DNA of 8,643 nucleotides, from contig DASRNX010000111.1 of assembly GCA_035647175.1 (NCBI GenBank), positions 1 to 8,643 of the forward strand. The letters are read 5' to 3'. Below the pieces are notes generated by a model. It was not told where the DNA came from and did not search any database. It saw only the letters and a list, made by a program, of their open reading frames with translations. Shown piece after piece: positions 6,445 to 8,643 of the stretch. The position numbers and the translations under genes were made by a program. Within the stretch, counting starts at the first letter, position 1; every line of letters begins with the position of its first letter. This DNA is from UBA3941 sp035647175 (GTDB lineage Bacteria; Bacillota; Clostridia; Caldicoprobacterales; UBA3941).

Positions 6445-7578
6445 GTGAGACCTACCAGGGCTGAAATTGATCTTACAAAGCTGGGAGACAATATAAAAGC
6501 AATAAAGAGCAAATTGAATCCCAAAACCGCAGTTATGGCTATTGTTAAAGCCAATGCCTATGGCCACGGTATTTTGGAAGTTGCTAATGAATCCCTTAAA
6601 TCCGGAGCTCTCTCCTTAGGGGTGGCAATCCCCGAAGAAGGAATAAAGCTGCGGTATGGGGGTATCGATTGCGATATTTTGGTACTGGGGAGCATTGTTG
6701 CAGATCAAATGAATTTAGTGCTGGAATATGACCTTTCCCTGTGCCTGTTTTCTATGGAGACGGCCGTACTTGTTAATGAATTGGCCGGAAGAAAACGCAA
6801 AAAGGCAAAGGTCCATCTTAAAGTTGACACAGGAATGGGGAGAATTGGAATAAGGGACAGGGATGAAGCCGTAAAGCTCGGCATCGCTATAGATCAAATG
6901 GATCATTTGATCTTTGAGGGGGTTTTCACCCATCTATCTAGTGCTGACGAATCCAACCAGGACTATTCAGCTATTCAATTAGGCCGGTTTGTGGACGTCA
7001 TCGATGATATACGTCGCTATGGAGTACACCCAACATGGGTACATGCCGCAAATACGGCATCAATAGTCAACCTCCCGAAATCCCATTTTAATATGGTAAG
7101 GGCGGGAATTGGAATATATGGCTATCTGCCAAGTCATATTTTAGGATCTGGGAAGGATGTAAAAGTAGATCCGATTCTAAGCTGGCATACTAAGGTGGTT
7201 CATATAAAGCCCATTGGTACGGGTTGTGCAATAAGCTATGACAGGGCTTATATCGCTAAAGAGCCTAGGGTTGTAGCTACCCTCCCGGTGGGGTATGGTG
7301 ATGGCTATAGCCGCTTATTGGGCAACAAGGGGTGGGTTTTGATTAGGGGAAAGATTGCCCCGATTATCGGTAATATTTGCATGGATCAGATGATGGTGGA
7401 TATAACTGATATCCCCGGTACGGAAGTAGGCGATGATGTGGTATTGATTGGCGAACAGGGAAATAGAAGGATCACAGCCGACGATATGGCCAGGTTATAT
7501 GGGACTATATCCTACGAAGTTCTCACCAATATAAGCGGCAGAGTGCCCCGAATTTATAAGGGGGATGAAAATGGATAA
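6445..7578 (+). CDS. alr: Alanine racemase
   Basis: PLP-dependent enzyme interconverting L- and D-alanine, supplying D-Ala for peptidoglycan. With the GTG start at 6445 it is 377 aa, a normal length. The PLP lysine is Lys 35 in AIVKANAYGHG, at the mouth of the N-terminal TIM barrel. Other marks are KVDTGMGRIG (126-135), VHAANTASI (199-207), NMVRAGIGIYGY (216-227), the catalytic tyrosine Tyr 265 in AISYDRAY, LPVGYGDGYSR (280-290) and GNICMDQMMVDI (309-320). It follows the ACT gene by 20 nt and overlaps the cyclo-ligase. Its place behind aromatic-acid genes is probably operon sharing, though a broader role in D-amino-acid metabolism cannot be excluded. The frame extends to a GTG at 6436, rejected because it lies inside the ribosome binding site. 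Confidence 0.95.
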   Translation: MRPTRAEIDLTKLGDNIKAIKSKLNPKTAVMAIVKANAYGHGILEVANESLKSGALSLGVAIPEEGIKLRYGGIDCDILVLGSIVADQMNLVLEYDLSLCLFSMETAVLVNELAGRKRKKAKVHLKVDTGMGRIGIRDRDEAVKLGIAIDQMDHLIFEGVFTHLSSADESNQDYSAIQLGRFVDVIDDIRRYGVHPTWVHAANTASIVNLPKSHFNMVRAGIGIYGYLPSHILGSGKDVKVDPILSWHTKVVHIKPIGTGCAISYDRAYIAKEPRVVATLPVGYGDGYSRLLGNKGWVLIRGKIAPIIGNICMDQMMVDITDIPGTEVGDDVVLIGEQGNRRITADDMARLYGTISYEVLTNISGRVPRIYKGDENG

Positions 7579-8152
7579 TGTGAGTGAACGGAAAAGACTA
7601 ATTCGCAAGGAAATGCTGAGCCTGAGAAGGGCACTATCAATGGAGAACTATATAAAAACCAATAACGACATACAGACCCTATTTAATTCTATGGCATTTA
7701 ACCGCAGGGCGCTAAACTATATGAGCTATGTCAATATAGGCAAGGAGGTTAATACCAGGAACATAATTGAGCGTCTGCTTTTGGACGGAAAAAATGTTTC
7801 GGTCCCAGTATGTATTCCTGAGACTACCCGGCTTAAGGCTTCCCAAATCTATGATTTTAGTGATTTGGAATCGTCTCAATTTGGTCTGTTGGAGCCAAAA
7901 TCGGGATTAATCAGGGAGGTAAACCCCAAGGACATAGAAATAGTCCTGGTACCCGGGTTGGCCTTTGACAGAAAGGGCAATAGGTTAGGATATGGTAAAG
8001 GATATTATGACGGTTTTCTAATAGAGTTGACACCCGGAGCATTAAAGATTGGACTGTCATATAGTTTTCAAATTATAGAAGAAGTCCCTGTAGACGATTT
8101 TGATATACCCCTTGACATTATCGTGACTGAAAAGGAAGTCATACAGGTTTAA
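7571..8152 (+). CDS. yqgN: 5-formyltetrahydrofolate cyclo-ligase
   Basis: ATP-dependent enzyme converting 5-formyl-THF to 5,10-methenyl-THF, returning a storage or by-product folate to the one-carbon pool. The protein is 193 aa, normal for the family. It has a basic N-terminal helix (KRLIRKEMLSLRRAL, 8-22) and the diagnostic C-terminal block VPGLAFDRKGNRLGYGKGYYDGFL (127-150), which forms the ATP and folate phosphate site. An ATG at 7565 is also in frame, but AAGGGGG at 7558-7564 ends directly against it and lies six bases before the ATG at 7571, which is therefore preferred. This start overlaps the alr end by 8 nt, so translational coupling is likely. It is the last gene of the run. The symbol is the B. 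subtilis name for the orthologue. Confidence 0.93.
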   Translation: MDNVSERKRLIRKEMLSLRRALSMENYIKTNNDIQTLFNSMAFNRRALNYMSYVNIGKEVNTRNIIERLLLDGKNVSVPVCIPETTRLKASQIYDFSDLESSQFGLLEPKSGLIREVNPKDIEIVLVPGLAFDRKGNRLGYGKGYYDGFLIELTPGALKIGLSYSFQIIEEVPVDDFDIPLDIIVTEKEVIQV

Positions 8153-8156
8153 AACG

Positions 8157-8178
8157 CCAAGGGCATGCTTGGTTCTTT
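8157..8178 (+). terminator. Weak candidate terminator after the operon
   Basis: CCAAG (8157-8161) pairs with CTTGG (8168-8172) around a 6-nt loop, followed by TTCTTT. It lies five bases after the cyclo-ligase stop codon. The stem is short and the T run is interrupted. A second inverted repeat, AAATTGG (8179-8185) with CCAATTT (8202-8208), follows immediately. Confidence 0.35.
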
Positions 8179-8216
8179 AAATTGGTTCAGTCTGTTAATG
8201 GCCAATTTCAACTACA

Positions 8217-8271
8217 AAATTTATCATCATGAACTGCATAGACCCATTGTAATTACTATGCCGATAAATTT
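8217..8271. repeat. Nested inverted repeats forming a long stem-loop
   Basis: The outer arms AAATTTATC (8217-8225) and GATAAATTT (8263-8271) are exact reverse complements. Inside them GCATAG (8236-8241) pairs with CTATGC (8256-8261) around a 14-nt loop. The left side has a 10-nt bulge against one base on the right. A T-rich stretch (8273-8288) follows, so on the plus strand this could be the true operon terminator. It could also be a structured leader or a protein-binding site. Confidence 0.4.
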
Positions 8272-8405
8272 AGTTTTCTTATTTCTTATCTATAATTTAT
8301 TGTACCACAAAAATAGCTATTCAAATTTCATTTTGAATTAAAGAGGATATTGGGTATTTATGTCGAATTATAACGTTAGCATTGCATTTATATTCTTCGG
8401 AACGC

Positions 8406-8434
8406 TTGAATCAGCGCTTAGGCTTGTATATAGT
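8406..8434 (+). promoter_or_regulatory. Candidate sigma-A-type promoter for degS
   Basis: TTGAAT (8406-8411) and TATAGT (8429-8434) are separated by 17 bases. They match the consensus boxes at 4 of 6 and 5 of 6 positions. This gives a leader of roughly 80 nt to the degS ATG and is the best promoter-like pair in the right intergenic region. Confidence 0.4.
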
Positions 8435-8523
8435 CACCATTAGCCAAACAGCTTTTACCCTATCCATATCAATTTTAGTAATGTGCTTGGATGAATAAAT
8501 TATCGTTTAAATAGGAGTGTAAT

Positions 8524-8643
8524 ATGGGTTCAAATAATTCTATCAGATTGGTTCAAATGGACGAAATTGTCCAGAAAACAATAGATGCTATCGACGAGGG
8601 AAAGAAGGAGATCTTCGAGATAGCCGAAGATTCAAGGCGTGAG
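8524..8643 (+). CDS. degS: DegS-type sensor histidine kinase, N-terminal fragment
   Basis: An open frame starts at ATG 8524 with AGGAG (8513-8517) six bases upstream and runs off the right edge after 40 codons with no stop. The visible N-terminus (QMDEIVQKTIDAIDEGKKEIFEIAEDSRRE, residues 11-40, given in outline) resembles the start of DegS, the cytoplasmic sensor kinase partner of the DegU response regulator. The match is to the polar helical start with the I-DEGKKEIFEIAEDSR pattern that opens its coiled-coil sensor domain. The kinase domain lies outside the window, so the assignment rests on 40 residues. DegU would be expected downstream. It seems to be a separate transcription unit from the alr operon. 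Confidence 0.7.
   Translation, partial: MGSNNSIRLVQMDEIVQKTIDAIDEGKKEIFEIAEDSRRE

Larger units (their letters stand above)
8153..8523. other. AT-rich intergenic region between the operon and degS
   Basis: This 371-bp stretch carries no convincing gene. It holds the weak hairpin at 8157-8172, the AAATTGG/CCAATTT pair, the nested stem-loop at 8217-8271, another exact AT-rich hairpin (ATTCAAA 8319-8325 with TTTGAAT 8332-8338), a promoter candidate at 8406-8434 and the degS ribosome binding site. Short open frames on both strands lack good starts and ribosome binding sites. Confidence 0.5.

Noticed and set aside
8360..8443. Plus-strand frame of 27 codons beginning at the ATG at 8360
   Set aside because: The nearest AGAGGA is 12 or more bases away, no family is recognisable, and the frame overlaps the degS promoter candidate.
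8321..8500. Minus-strand open stretches broken by one in-frame TGA (at 8413-8411), a possible decayed gene
   Set aside because: The residues are not recognisable as any family, there is no ribosome binding site, and AT-rich intergenic DNA can give such stretches by chance.

Overview
The window looks like chromosome of an anaerobic Bacillota (Clostridia-type) bacterium. The basis is strong AGGAGG-type ribosome binding sites, frequent ATA and AGG codons, a ferredoxin-dependent 2-oxoacid oxidoreductase, a DUF1540 protein, and a DegS-type sensor kinase starting at the right edge. The genus cannot be named from the sequence.

Layout, left to right. (1) Positions 1-90 hold the 3' part of a tRNA-Lys(CTT) with encoded CCA, abutted by a perfect 19-bp hairpin. 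(2) Positions 191-364, minus strand, hold a 57-aa DUF1540 gene with a strong ribosome binding site. (3) Positions 365-706 are an AT-rich divergent intergenic region with weak promoter candidates in both directions. (4) Positions 707-2182 encode a sodium:solute symporter (SSS) family transporter. (5) After a 176-bp gap comes a tight run of six plus-strand genes, 2359-8152: iorA, iorB, a paaK-type aryl-acid CoA ligase, a tandem-ACT protein, alr, and 5-formyltetrahydrofolate cyclo-ligase. Spacings are 0, 18, 13 and 20 nt, then an 8-nt overlap. (6) Positions 8153-8523 are AT-rich with several inverted repeats and a promoter candidate. (7) From 8524 the first 40 codons of degS run off the right edge.

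How the genes fit together. IorAB oxidatively decarboxylates arylpyruvates (from Trp, Phe or Tyr) to aryl-acetyl-CoA and reduces ferredoxin. The PaaK-type ligase interconverts the aryl acid and its CoA ester, and the ACT protein is a plausible amino-acid sensor. Together with the upstream transporter this looks like a module that either ferments aromatic amino acids or takes up aryl acids and carboxylates them back to aromatic amino acids. Alr and the folate enzyme are housekeeping functions that appear to ride in the same transcript.

Four starts were moved downstream of the longest open frame because of ribosome binding site placement: iorA to 2359, ACT to 5993, alr to 6445 (GTG) and the cyclo-ligase to 7571. 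I found no CRISPR array, insertion sequence, phage gene or clearly new system. The content is mostly ordinary chromosomal metabolism with a few small details worth checking.
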